From Achromobacter mucicolens (GTDB lineage: Bacteria; Pseudomonadota; Gammaproteobacteria; Burkholderiales; Burkholderiaceae_B): a stretch of DNA of 64,000 nt. Within the stretch, counting starts at the first letter, position 1, and the number at the start of each line of letters is the position of its first letter. Location of the stretch: NCBI RefSeq assembly GCF_902859725.1, contig NZ_CADIJP010000020.1, forward strand, positions 56,984 to 120,983, written 5' to 3'. Under the pieces are notes generated by a model, which worked only from the letters and a program-made list of their open reading frames with translations, searched no databases and was not told the DNA's origin. The translations under genes and the position numbers were made by a program. This document shows positions 1 through 9,202 of this stretch, piece after piece.

Positions 1-745
1 CCACGATCGAGCCGCCCAGGAGGAAGCCGAACTGCAGGCCCATCATGGTCACGACGGGAATCAGCGCGTTGCGCAGCGCGTGCTTGATGATGACTCGGCG
101 CTCGGACAGGCCCTTGGCGCGGGCCGTGCGCACGAAGTCCTCCTGCACGACTTCCACGAACGATGCCCGCGTGAAGCGCGCCATCACGGCAGCCACGGCG
201 GCGCCCAGCGTGATGGAAGGAAGAATGTAGTGTTGCCAGGTCGAGGCGCCCACCGTGGGGAGCCAGCCGAGGTTCACCGAGAAAATCTGCATCAGCATCA
301 TGCCCAACGCGAACGCGGGGAACGAGATGCCGGACACCGCCAGCGTCATGCCAAGACGGTCGGGCCAGCGATTGCGCCATACCGCCGACACAATGCCGAT
401 GATCATGCCAAAGCCAACGGACCACACCATGCTCGCAAGGGTGAGCCACAAGGTGGGCATGAAACGGTCGGCGATTTCGGTCGAGACAGGGCGCTTGGTG
501 CGCAGCGAGGTCCCGAGGTCGCCCTGCAGCATGTGGCTGAAGTAGCGCACGAACTGCTGCGGCAGGGGCAGATCCAGCCCAAGTTCCTTGCGCACGAGCT
601 CGACGGTTTGCTGGTCGGCCTCGGGGCCAGCGGCCAGCCGCGCCGGGTCGCCCGGAAGCATGTGCACAAACAGGAACACGACCACCGCTACCAGCAGCAG
701 CGTGGGGATCATGCCCAAAAGACGTTTGACGATGTAGGTCAGCAT
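1..745 (-). CDS. gsiC: Glutathione/dipeptide ABC transporter permease GsiC (partial)
   Basis: Inner-membrane permease of an oligopeptide-type ABC importer. With GsiD it forms the channel for the substrate delivered by GsiB. The gene reads leftward and leaves the window, so only about 248 N-terminal residues are visible. The start [10 protein letters not shown] opens the usual first membrane segment, followed by an extracytoplasmic stretch with LPGDPA and the GDLGTSLRT motif of DppB/GsiC permeases. Further membrane segments follow, then the EAA-like loop around [13 protein letters not shown] that contacts the ATPase. An AGGAA ribosome site lies 5 bases before the ATG. It follows gsiB by 89 bases that contain a stem-loop. 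The gene for GsiD is expected just outside the window. Family call is firm; glutathione as substrate is inferred from the iaaA-gsi gene order. Confidence 0.9.
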   Translation of the reverse strand, partial: MLTYIVKRLLGMIPTLLLVAVVVFLFVHMLPGDPARLAAGPEADQQTVELVRKELGLDLPLPQQFVRYFSHMLQGDLGTSLRTKRPVSTEIADRFMPTLWLTLASMVWSVGFGMIIGIVSAVWRNRWPDRLGMTLAVSGISFPAFALGMMLMQIFSVNLGWLPTVGASTWQHYILPSITLGAAVAAVMARFTRASFVEVVQEDFVRTARAKGLSERRVIIKHALRNALIPVVTMMGLQFGFLLGGSIV

Positions 746-762
746 TGAAATTCCTGCAACAT

Positions 763-787
763 CGGCGGGGACACCGCGTCCCCGCCG
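763..787 (-). promoter_or_regulatory. Intercistronic stem-loop between gsiB and gsiC
   Basis: Perfect 9-base arms (CGGCGGGGA / TCCCCGCCG) enclose a 7-base loop in the 89-base gap between gsiB and gsiC. There is no T-run, so it is more likely an mRNA-stabilising or attenuating hairpin than a full terminator. Such structures after binding-protein genes often give more binding protein than permease. Confidence 0.5.
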
Positions 788-834
788 TATGTGGCCTTAC
801 AAGGGCCCGAAGGCCCCGAGAGTTACTGCTTGGT

Positions 835-2388
835 TTACTGCTTCAGGTCGATGTCGCCGAACCAGAACGAGGTGTCCGGCTCCACGTACACGCCCGACAG
901 GTTCTTCGACTTGACGTACAGGTTGTTCTGGGTCACCAGGAAGGCCCACGGGGCGTCCTTCCAGATGGTTTCCTGAACGTTCTTGTAGATCTCGGTCTTC
1001 TTCTCGCGGTCGGTCGTGGCCAGCGCTTGCTGGACGCCTTCGTCAACCGACTTGTTCGAGTAGTACGACACGTTGTTCAGCACCGGCGGGAACGCGGCGG
1101 TGGTCAGCAGCGGACGCAGGCCCCAGTCGGCTTCACCGGTCGAGGACGACCAGCCGGCGTAGTACATGCGGACCTTGGCGTCTTCAGGCTTTTGCACCTG
1201 TTGGACGCGCTGCACGCGCTGGCCGGATTCCAGAACTTCCACGGAAACCTTGATGCCGACCTGGGCGAGCTGCTGCTGCAGGAACTGAACGACCTTCACC
1301 GAGGTGCCGTCGTTATAGGCGGACCACAGCGTGCTTTCGAAGCCGTTGGGGTAGCCGGCTTCGGCCAGCAGGGCCTTGGCCTTCTTGATGTCGTAGGGCC
1401 ATGCGCCGATCTTGTGCGCGTAGTCCACGCCTTGCGGCACGACGCCGTCGATGACGGTGGCGTAGCCCGAGAACGCGACCTTGGCCAGGGCGTCCTTGTT
1501 GATGGCGTAGTTGATGGCTTCACGCACCTTGACGTTGTCGAAAGGCTTTTGCTGCGTGTTCATCGACAGGTAGCGGGCCATGATCGAGTTCTTGTGATCG
1601 ACCACGTCCAGCTTTTCGTTCTTCTTCAGCACGGCGGCCTGCTCGAACGGCACCGGGAAGGCGAAGTGCGCTTCACCCGTCTGCACCACGGCGGCGCGGG
1701 TGTTGTTGTCGGTGACGGTGCGGAAGGTCAGCGTGTCGACCTTCGGGTAGCCCTTCTTCCAGTAACCGTCGAACTTCTTGACCTTCAGGTATTCAGCCGG
1801 CTTCCATTCGACGAATTCGAACGGGCCCGTGCCGACCGGGTGAAAGCCGATTTCCTTGCCGTACTTGGCCAGAGCAGCGGGCGAGATCATCATGGCGGCC
1901 GGGTGGGCCAGCGCGTTGATGAAGGCCGAGAACGGCTTCTTCAGCGTGATCTTGACGGTCATCGGATCGACCACTTCGGTCTTCTCGATGACGCTGAACT
2001 GGATGTAACGCGACAGGCGGTTGTCCGGGTTGGCCGGACGATCGAAGTTGATCTTGACCGCTTCGGCGTTGAAGTCGGTGCCGTCGTGGAACTTCACGCC
2101 GGGACGCAGCTTGAACGTGTAGACCAGGCCGTCTTCGCTGACCGTGTAGTCGGTCGCCAGGACCTTCTGCACCTTCAGGTCCTTGTCGAACTCGAACAGG
2201 CCTTCGTAGTAGGCCTTGCCAGCCGCCTGGTTCAGCGTGCTGTTGGTGTTGTAGGGATCAAGCGTTTCCAGCGCGATGGAAACGGCGAACGTCACGTCCT
2301 TGGCGGCATGGGCCATCGGCGCGGCGAGCACGCCGAAGGCCAGCGCGGCAGCGGCCATCAGCTTGGTGGGGCGCAGAACTTTCATCAT
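835..2388 (-). CDS. gsiB: Glutathione/dipeptide ABC transporter substrate-binding protein GsiB
   Basis: Periplasmic receptor of the peptide importer (SBP family 5, DppA/OppA/GsiB type), about 517 residues against 512 for E. coli GsiB. A Sec signal peptide is clear: basic MMKVLRPTKL, a hydrophobic alanine-rich core, and an AHA cleavage site before AKDVTFAVS. The mature protein starts with the LDPYNTNS segment typical of GsiB, and VYTFKLRPGVKFHDGT marks the family 5 domain. The start was set at an ATG 5 bases after AGGAG; the next codon is also ATG and is nearly as good. An upstream in-frame extension lacks a ribosome site. It lies 37 bases after gsiA and before gsiC, and all read the same way. 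Confidence 0.93.
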   Translation of the reverse strand: MMKVLRPTKLMAAAALAFGVLAAPMAHAAKDVTFAVSIALETLDPYNTNSTLNQAAGKAYYEGLFEFDKDLKVQKVLATDYTVSEDGLVYTFKLRPGVKFHDGTDFNAEAVKINFDRPANPDNRLSRYIQFSVIEKTEVVDPMTVKITLKKPFSAFINALAHPAAMMISPAALAKYGKEIGFHPVGTGPFEFVEWKPAEYLKVKKFDGYWKKGYPKVDTLTFRTVTDNNTRAAVVQTGEAHFAFPVPFEQAAVLKKNEKLDVVDHKNSIMARYLSMNTQQKPFDNVKVREAINYAINKDALAKVAFSGYATVIDGVVPQGVDYAHKIGAWPYDIKKAKALLAEAGYPNGFESTLWSAYNDGTSVKVVQFLQQQLAQVGIKVSVEVLESGQRVQRVQQVQKPEDAKVRMYYAGWSSSTGEADWGLRPLLTTAAFPPVLNNVSYYSNKSVDEGVQQALATTDREKKTEIYKNVQETIWKDAPWAFLVTQNNLYVKSKNLSGVYVEPDTSFWFGDIDLKQ

Positions 2389-2425
2389 TGCAACTCCTGG
2401 TTCCAAAAAAAGGTCAACTACTGAG

Positions 2426-4312
<1,887 letters not shown>

Positions 4313-4358
4313 CTCTTCTCATTCCCAAAATAAACCTACTGATCCAAACCGCCGCCGC

Positions 4359-5339
4359 TCATCGGTAGATGGCGGTTACCGGCTTCTCGCCTACGCGGGC
4401 GTAACCCCGGTACATGCCTTCCGTGTTGAACGGCAAGGCCACATTGCCCTGGGCGTCGACGGCCACCAGGCCGCCTTTGCCGCCGATGGTGGGCAGTTTT
4501 TCCATTACGACGCGGTCCGCCGCCGCTTCCAGCGAGGCGCCGCAGTATTCCATCTGGGCGGCCACGTCGTACGCGGCAACCATGCGGATGAACATTTCGC
4601 CCGTGCCCGTGGTGGACACGGCGCAGGTCTTGTTGCTGGCATAGGTGCCGGCCCCGATCAGAGGCGCATCGCCCACACGGCCGACCTGCTTGTTGGTGAT
4701 GCCGCCGGTGGAGGTGGCGGCGGCCAGGTTGCCCTGCGCATCGACGGCCACTGCGCCCACGGTGCCGAACTTCTTGTCGGCGTCCAGCGGATCGGCGGGC
4801 GCGGGCTGGCCGCGCGCGACCATGGCCTGGCCGTCGTGATCCAGCACGGCGGCGTCCGGCGTTTCGCGCTGCACGCGCAGCAGCTGCTCGCGGCGGGCTT
4901 CGGTCGAGAAGTACGACGGGTCGACGAGTTCCACGCCTTCCTGGGTGGCGAACGCTTCAGCGCCCTCGCCCACGAAGAACACGTGCTTGCTGTTTTCCAT
5001 GACCTTGCGCGCGGCAAAGATCGGATTGCGCACGCGGTTCACGTTGGCGATGGCGCCGGAACGCAGCGTGGCGCCGTCCATGATGGCGGCGTCCAGTTCA
5101 TGAGTGCCGGCACTGGTGAACACAGCGCCGTGGCCGGCGTTGAACAGGGGGCAATCTTCGAGCAGGCGCACGGCCTCGGTGACGGCGTCCAGGGCGCTGC
5201 CGCCCTTGGCCAGCACGGCCTGGCCGGCGGTCAGGATCGACTCCAGCGCCGCGAGGTATTCCTGTTCTTTCTCGGCAGACATGGCCGCGCGGGACATCGC
5301 GCCGGCGCCACCGTGAATGGCAATCACGGGTTGAATCAT
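4359..5339 (-). CDS. iaaA: Isoaspartyl peptidase / L-asparaginase (plant type)
   Basis: N-terminal nucleophile hydrolase that cleaves beta-aspartyl peptides and, more weakly, L-asparagine. It is 326 residues, close to E. coli IaaA (321). The precursor should self-cleave between Gly192 and Thr193 in the FGTVGAVAVD motif, making Thr193 the nucleophile of the beta subunit. The TSTGGITNK segment and the GRVGD substrate-binding motif follow. The N-terminal IAIHGGAGA is typical. The start ATG overlaps the stop of the upstream regulator by 4 bases, so translation is probably coupled. The gene order iaaA-gsiA-gsiB-gsiC matches E. coli and suggests joint uptake and breakdown of peptides or glutathione. 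Confidence 0.95.
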   Translation of the reverse strand: MIQPVIAIHGGAGAMSRAAMSAEKEQEYLAALESILTAGQAVLAKGGSALDAVTEAVRLLEDCPLFNAGHGAVFTSAGTHELDAAIMDGATLRSGAIANVNRVRNPIFAARKVMENSKHVFFVGEGAEAFATQEGVELVDPSYFSTEARREQLLRVQRETPDAAVLDHDGQAMVARGQPAPADPLDADKKFGTVGAVAVDAQGNLAAATSTGGITNKQVGRVGDAPLIGAGTYASNKTCAVSTTGTGEMFIRMVAAYDVAAQMEYCGASLEAAADRVVMEKLPTIGGKGGLVAVDAQGNVALPFNTEGMYRGYARVGEKPVTAIYR

Positions 5340-6211
5340 CGTTTACCTACTCCATGGATGAGCCACGGCATCACGGACTGGGTCACCCCAGCGGCGGCCG
5401 CAACGGAATTCTTGGCCCGATAGGCCACCGCCGCGGACAGGGCTTCAATGAGCCCCAACGCGGCGGTTTCGGAATTGGGAATGAGCTGGCGCGCCGAAAA
5501 GGCGTACAGCACGACGGACGCCGTGGGCGCCAGCGGCGAGGTGGGCTTGTCCGTCAGCACCAGCACCGGCACCCCGGCCTGCTTGGCCGCGCCGGCCAGC
5601 GTCACGGTATCGGCCAGGTAACGCGGAAAACCGATGGCGATCACCAGATCGTTGCTGGTCATGCGCGACATCTGACGCGCCGCGTGCGACACGCCGCCGG
5701 GACCGGCCAGCGATTCGACCGAATGCAGGTGCATGCACAGGCCGCGCTGCAAGAGGCCTGCGAGAAACCCGCTGGCGCCGAAACCGATGATGAAGACGCG
5801 CTCGGCGGCCAGGATGGCGTCGACCGCCTGTTCACAGGCAGCGGAATCCAACGCCTGCAGGTTGCGCTGCGCGTTGCGGATGTCTTCTTCGAGGGTTGCG
5901 GCAAAGATCTGGACGGCGCTGGCCGAGTGCGCCAGCTCGGTGCGCAGCTTCTCGACGGGCTCAAGCGCCGCTTCGAAGCCGCGGGCCAGTTCGGCGCGGA
6001 ACTGCGGATAGCCCGGCAGGTCCAGGGCGCGCGCAAACCGGTTGGCCGTGGCGACCGACACGCCCACCGCCGCCGCGAACTCATCGATGGTCATGGTGGC
6101 GACGCGGAACTGGTGCGCCAGCACGTACTCGGCCATCTTGTGCTGGGTCCGGCTCAGCGCGGGCTGGGCCCGGGCGATCCGATCAGCGATCGTAATGGCG
6201 GACTTGGTCAT
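5336..6211 (-). CDS. MurR/RpiR family transcriptional regulator
   Basis: DNA-binding regulator with an N-terminal RpiR helix-turn-helix (about residues 1-80, including TIDEFAAAVGVSVATANRFAR) and a C-terminal SIS domain (about 120-250, with FIIGFGASGFLAG) that normally senses a phosphosugar. 291 residues, full length. It is the promoter-proximal gene of the iaaA-gsi operon and overlaps iaaA by 4 bases (ATGA). Two palindromes in the upstream 180 bases are candidate operators. The E. coli iaaA-gsi operon has no such gene, so this looks like a lineage-specific controller. Its effector is not evident from sequence; an SIS domain beside a peptide importer could sense an amino-sugar or muropeptide-derived sugar phosphate. 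Confidence 0.88.
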   Translation of the reverse strand: MTKSAITIADRIARAQPALSRTQHKMAEYVLAHQFRVATMTIDEFAAAVGVSVATANRFARALDLPGYPQFRAELARGFEAALEPVEKLRTELAHSASAVQIFAATLEEDIRNAQRNLQALDSAACEQAVDAILAAERVFIIGFGASGFLAGLLQRGLCMHLHSVESLAGPGGVSHAARQMSRMTSNDLVIAIGFPRYLADTVTLAGAAKQAGVPVLVLTDKPTSPLAPTASVVLYAFSARQLIPNSETAALGLIEALSAAVAYRAKNSVAAAAGVTQSVMPWLIHGVGKR

Positions 6212-6245
6212 CGAACAGCGTGGTGGAAATCAGGCGGCGGGTTTA

Positions 6246-6261
6246 TGTAAATCTGTTTACA
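6246..6261. promoter_or_regulatory. Palindrome TGTAAA-N4-TTTACA upstream of rpiR-iaaA-gsi operon
   Basis: Perfect 6-base arms with a TCTG spacer, 35 bases before the regulator's start codon, in an AT-rich stretch between divergent genes. The position and symmetry fit an operator, probably for the RpiR-type regulator itself. Which protein binds is inference. Confidence 0.45.
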
Positions 6262-6277
6262 CACAAATTTTAGTTAA

Positions 6278-6291
6278 GAAAATAGATTTTC
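6278..6291. promoter_or_regulatory. Second palindrome GAAAAT-AG-ATTTTC upstream of rpiR
   Basis: Perfect 6-base arms around AG, 17 bases beyond the first palindrome and 100 bases before elaA. It may be a second operator half or part of the promoter for either divergent gene. AT-rich symmetric sites of this kind are common for RpiR regulators. Confidence 0.35.
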
Positions 6292-6392
6292 ATACTAAGG
6301 GTATACCCGTGAATAGATGTAACAATCGAGCCTGAAAATCGGGGCCGGTTTGCGTTACGCTTGTTGCCCTGATTTCTGTCCCGCTATCTGGA

Positions 6393-6863
6393 ATGACCCG
6401 AATGACGCCCGTTTGGACCTGCAAGCCCCACGCAAACCTGACCCCTGACGAGCTCTACGCCATCCTGCGGCTGCGCTCGGAGGTATTCGTGGTGGAACAG
6501 AACTGCGTGTTTCTCGACATGGACGGCAAGGACCTGCAAGGGCAGACCGAGCATCTGATGGCCTGGCACGATGGCGAACTGGTGGCGTATTGCCGCCTGC
6601 TGGAGCCGGCCCTGAACGACGGCCGCGCCGTCATCGGCCGCGTGATCACCGCCCCCGCCGCCCGCGGCACGGGCCTGGGCCACGAACTCATGCGCCGCGC
6701 CAAGGAAGAAGTGCAGCGTTTGTGGCCGGATCAGCCGGTGTACCTGGGCGCGCAGGCGCGATTGAAGGGTTATTACGGCGGCCACGGCTTCGTGCCGGTC
6801 ACCGAGGAATACATGGAAGACGGCATCCCGCATGTGGGGATGCTGTTGCAGGAGACGGCGTAG
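6393..6863 (+). CDS. ElaA-type GNAT N-acetyltransferase
   Basis: GNAT-fold acetyltransferase of the ElaA family, 156 residues (E. coli ElaA is 153). Family features are LRSEVFVVEQNC near residue 30, the acetyl-CoA loop VITAPAARGTGLGHELM (R/Q-x-x-G-x-G/A form, about residues 87-103), and a C-terminal YGGHGFVPVTEEYMEDGIPH segment. The natural substrate of ElaA is not established. Two in-frame ATGs (6393 and 6402) lie close together and neither has a strong ribosome site, so the start is uncertain by 3 residues. It is a single-gene unit: divergent from rpiR and followed by a bidirectional terminator shared with scoB. Confidence 0.85.
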   Translation: MTRMTPVWTCKPHANLTPDELYAILRLRSEVFVVEQNCVFLDMDGKDLQGQTEHLMAWHDGELVAYCRLLEPALNDGRAVIGRVITAPAARGTGLGHELMRRAKEEVQRLWPDQPVYLGAQARLKGYYGGHGFVPVTEEYMEDGIPHVGMLLQETA

Positions 6864-6900
6864 CGCGCGGCGCCCTCCTCTGCGTCAAGCAGGAACAAAA

Positions 6901-6927
6901 AAAGCGCCCGTCTTGAACGGGCGCTTT
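6901..6927. terminator. Bidirectional rho-independent terminator (elaA / scoB)
   Basis: Arms AAAGCGCCCGT and ACGGGCGCTTT flank a 5-base loop. An A-run precedes it and T-rich sequence follows, so it can stop transcription from both converging genes. Confidence 0.85.
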
Positions 6928-6989
6928 GATTTTGGCTGCCGGCGGCCGGCATCATCAGCCGGCCTGACCAGCCTGGCGTTCAGCAAGCG

Positions 6990-7643
6990 TTACTGCACCG
7001 CAGACACGTCCAGCTTCGCCGCCGTCTTGGACTTGATCTCGTCCACCGTCACGCCGGGCGCCGTTTCCAGCAGCTTCAGGCCGTTTTCGGTGACTTCCAT
7101 CACCCCCAGGTCGGTGATGATGAGATCGACCACACCCACACCGGTCAGCGGCAGGTTGCACTCGGGCAGCAGCTTGATGTCCTCGGTGCCGTCCTTTTTC
7201 TTGGCCACGTGTTCCATCAGCACGACCACGCGGCCGACGCCGGCCACCAGGTCCATCGCGCCGCCCATGCCCTTGACCATCTTGCCCGGGATCATCCAGT
7301 TGGCCAGATCGCCCTTCTCGGAGACCTGCATCGCGCCCAGGATCGCCAGGTTGATCTTGCCGCCGCGGATCATCGCGAACGAGTCGGCCGACGAGAAGAT
7401 CGAGGAGCCGGGCAGCGTCGTGACGGTCTGCTTGCCGGCGTTGATGAGGTCTGCGTCGACCTGATCGTCGGTGGGGAACGGGCCGATGCCCAGCAGGCCG
7501 TTTTCGGATTGGAGCCACACTTCCACGCCCGCGGGGACGTGGTTGGCAACCAGCGTGGGCAGGCCGATGCCCAGGTTCACATAAAAGCCGTCTTGCAGCT
7601 CGCGCGCGGCGCGCGCCGCCATTTCATCGCGGGACCATGCCAT
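6990..7643 (-). CDS. scoB: 3-oxoacid CoA-transferase subunit B
   Basis: Beta subunit of a class I CoA-transferase that moves CoA from succinyl-CoA to a 3-oxoacid such as acetoacetate. 217 residues, normal for the subunit. The catalytic glutamate is Glu47 in the SENGLLG motif, preceded by the NLGIGLPT loop. [14 protein letters not shown] and a conserved CNLPLTG-like motif follow. It lies 12 bases downstream of scoA, so the heterodimer comes from one transcript. The alternatives PcaJ or AtoA are close homologues; the sequence alone does not separate acetoacetate from 3-oxoadipate use, but no aromatic-degradation genes are nearby. Confidence 0.9.
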   Translation of the reverse strand: MAWSRDEMAARAARELQDGFYVNLGIGLPTLVANHVPAGVEVWLQSENGLLGIGPFPTDDQVDADLINAGKQTVTTLPGSSIFSSADSFAMIRGGKINLAILGAMQVSEKGDLANWMIPGKMVKGMGGAMDLVAGVGRVVVLMEHVAKKKDGTEDIKLLPECNLPLTGVGVVDLIITDLGVMEVTENGLKLLETAPGVTVDEIKSKTAAKLDVSAVQ

Positions 7644-7655
7644 GTCGTCTTCTCC

Positions 7656-8354
7656 TTAGGCCGGGCGAGTGGTGCGTTGTTCGATGCGCTTTTCGGGCGT
7701 GGCGTTCAGCACGATCCGTTGCACATAGATGCCGGGCAGGTGGATCTGATCCGGGTCCAGGCTGCCGGTGTCGACGATTTCCTCGACTTCGACCACCGTG
7801 AACTTGCCCGCCATGGCGACGTTCGGATTGAAATTGCGGGCCGTCTTGCGAAACACCAGGTTGCCGCTGCGGTCGGCGATGTGCGCCTTGACCAGCGACA
7901 CGTCCGGCACCAGCGAGCGTTCCATCACGTACTGCTGGCCGTCGAACTCACGGATTTCCTTGCCCTCGGCCACGATGGTGCCCACGCCGGTCCGGGTGAA
8001 GAACGCCGGAATGCCAGCGCCGCCGGCACGCAGCTTTTCGGCCAGCGTGCCCTGCGGCGTGAATTCAAGCTCGAGTTCGCCCGACAGGTATTGGCGTTCG
8101 AATTCCTTGTTCTCGCCCACATAGGACGCGATCATCTTGCGCACCTGGCGCGTGTTGAGCAACTGGCCCAGGCCAAACCCATCGACGCCCGCGTTGTTGC
8201 TGATGCAGGTGAGATCCTTGACGCCCGAATCGCGCAGCGCGGCGATCAGCGCCTCGGGAATACCGCACAGGCCGAAACCGCCCACGGCGATCATCTGACC
8301 GTCCTTGACGATGCCTGCCAGCGCCTCCTGGGCGCTTGCATAAACCTTGTCCAT
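7656..8354 (-). CDS. scoA: 3-oxoacid CoA-transferase subunit A
   Basis: Alpha subunit of the same CoA-transferase, 232 residues. The N-terminus holds the CoA-binding glycine-rich motif [12 protein letters not shown] (about residues 22-33), followed by [13 protein letters not shown] and the FFTRTGVGT loop, all typical of ScoA/PcaI. The start ATG has a GGAGTTGGAGCG-like ribosome site. It is first in the scoAB operon, with a 285-base upstream region that it shares with the 3' end of a thioesterase gene. Likely role: ketone-body or polyhydroxybutyrate-derived acetoacetate use. Confidence 0.9.
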   Translation of the reverse strand: MDKVYASAQEALAGIVKDGQMIAVGGFGLCGIPEALIAALRDSGVKDLTCISNNAGVDGFGLGQLLNTRQVRKMIASYVGENKEFERQYLSGELELEFTPQGTLAEKLRAGGAGIPAFFTRTGVGTIVAEGKEIREFDGQQYVMERSLVPDVSLVKAHIADRSGNLVFRKTARNFNPNVAMAGKFTVVEVEEIVDTGSLDPDQIHLPGIYVQRIVLNATPEKRIEQRTTRPA

Positions 8355-8585
8355 CGCTCCAACTCCTAGTTAAGGTCTAACCAAAGTGAGCCCGCCCCGC
8401 CGCTACCCGCGCACGGGTCCCGGAAAAATTGGGGAATCGGGACAAGCCCAGTCGTTCCTTGGGGCGCGGCTGTTGGCGCCCGCTACCCGGGCATCGCGGC
8501 GAGGCCCGATTTCCGTGAAGCGGCGGCGCCGAGGGTGGCGCGCCCTCATTGCTTTTCTGATTTTGCGCTAGATTTTACCGGCATG

Positions 8586-8616
8586 ACCGGCCAAAGCACG
8601 CGCTATTTTGGCCGGT
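8586..8616. terminator. Stem-loop downstream of the thioesterase gene
   Basis: Perfect 10-base arms (ACCGGCCAAA / TTTGGCCGGT) with an 11-base loop, 24 bases after the thioesterase stop. There is no strong T-run on the minus strand, so it may be a weak or rho-assisted terminator. The remainder of the 285 bases up to scoA shows no gene. Confidence 0.5.
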
Positions 8617-8639
8617 GCGCGGCCCGCGGCCGCGCGCGC

Positions 8640-9089
8640 TTACTCAGCCGGCGTGAACTGCGTGGCCATCTGCGCCAGGACTTCGGGCGGCCACGGTGCG
8701 GACGCATTGGCCACGTAATCCATCCAGACCAGCACATTGCGGCCGCGCGCATAGGGGCCTGCGTCGTCGCCGACCTTCTCGAGCAGCAGTTCGAATTCGG
8801 CGCTGGAGCGGCCGATGCGCGTTACCTTGTGCGTCACGCGCACGGTGGCAGGATAGGTCAGCGGACGCAGGAAATCGCACGACGCATGCGCCAGGATCGC
8901 GCCATCGTCGGCCGGCAGCTTGAAGCCCGCGTTATACAGAATCTGCATGCGGGCCTCTTCCATGAGGCGGAAATACAGCGTGTTGTTCAGATGGTTCAAG
9001 GCGTCTGAATCGCCCCAGCGCAAAGGCAATTCGAGCTGATGGGTGTCGCCCACCGATAGCAGCCGCGCAGACAGATTGTCCGGGTTCAC
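8640..9089 (-). CDS. Acyl-CoA thioesterase (hot-dog fold, 4HBT family)
   Basis: Small hot-dog-fold thioesterase of 149 residues that hydrolyses acyl-CoA. Visible motifs are LPLRWGDSDALNHLNNTLYFRLMEEAR (broken here into RWGDSDALNHLNN and the helix after it), which carries the catalytic Asp of the 4-hydroxybenzoyl-CoA type, and the central strand YPATVRVTHKVTRIG. The start was set at a GTG (9089) because AGGAG lies 6 bases before it. A longer reading would run through the promoter of the divergent ETF dehydrogenase gene and has no family similarity. Being divergent from an acyl-CoA electron-acceptor gene supports a role in fatty acyl-CoA turnover. The exact substrate is unknown. Confidence 0.82.
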   Translation of the reverse strand: MNPDNLSARLLSVGDTHQLELPLRWGDSDALNHLNNTLYFRLMEEARMQILYNAGFKLPADDGAILAHASCDFLRPLTYPATVRVTHKVTRIGRSSAEFELLLEKVGDDAGPYARGRNVLVWMDYVANASAPWPPEVLAQMATQFTPAE

Positions 9090-9202
9090 CAATAACTCCT
9101 GAAGGCTGAAAGAAATGCGAAGGCATACAGGACCCTCGCCTGCAATACAATCGCCGATAATACTTCCAGCCATATATGGAATACATACGGGGAGCTTTGC
9201 AA

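Noticed and set aside
745-2424. Plus-strand open frame of 559 residues
   Set aside because: Antisense to gsiB, whose signal peptide and family motifs are clear on the minus strand.
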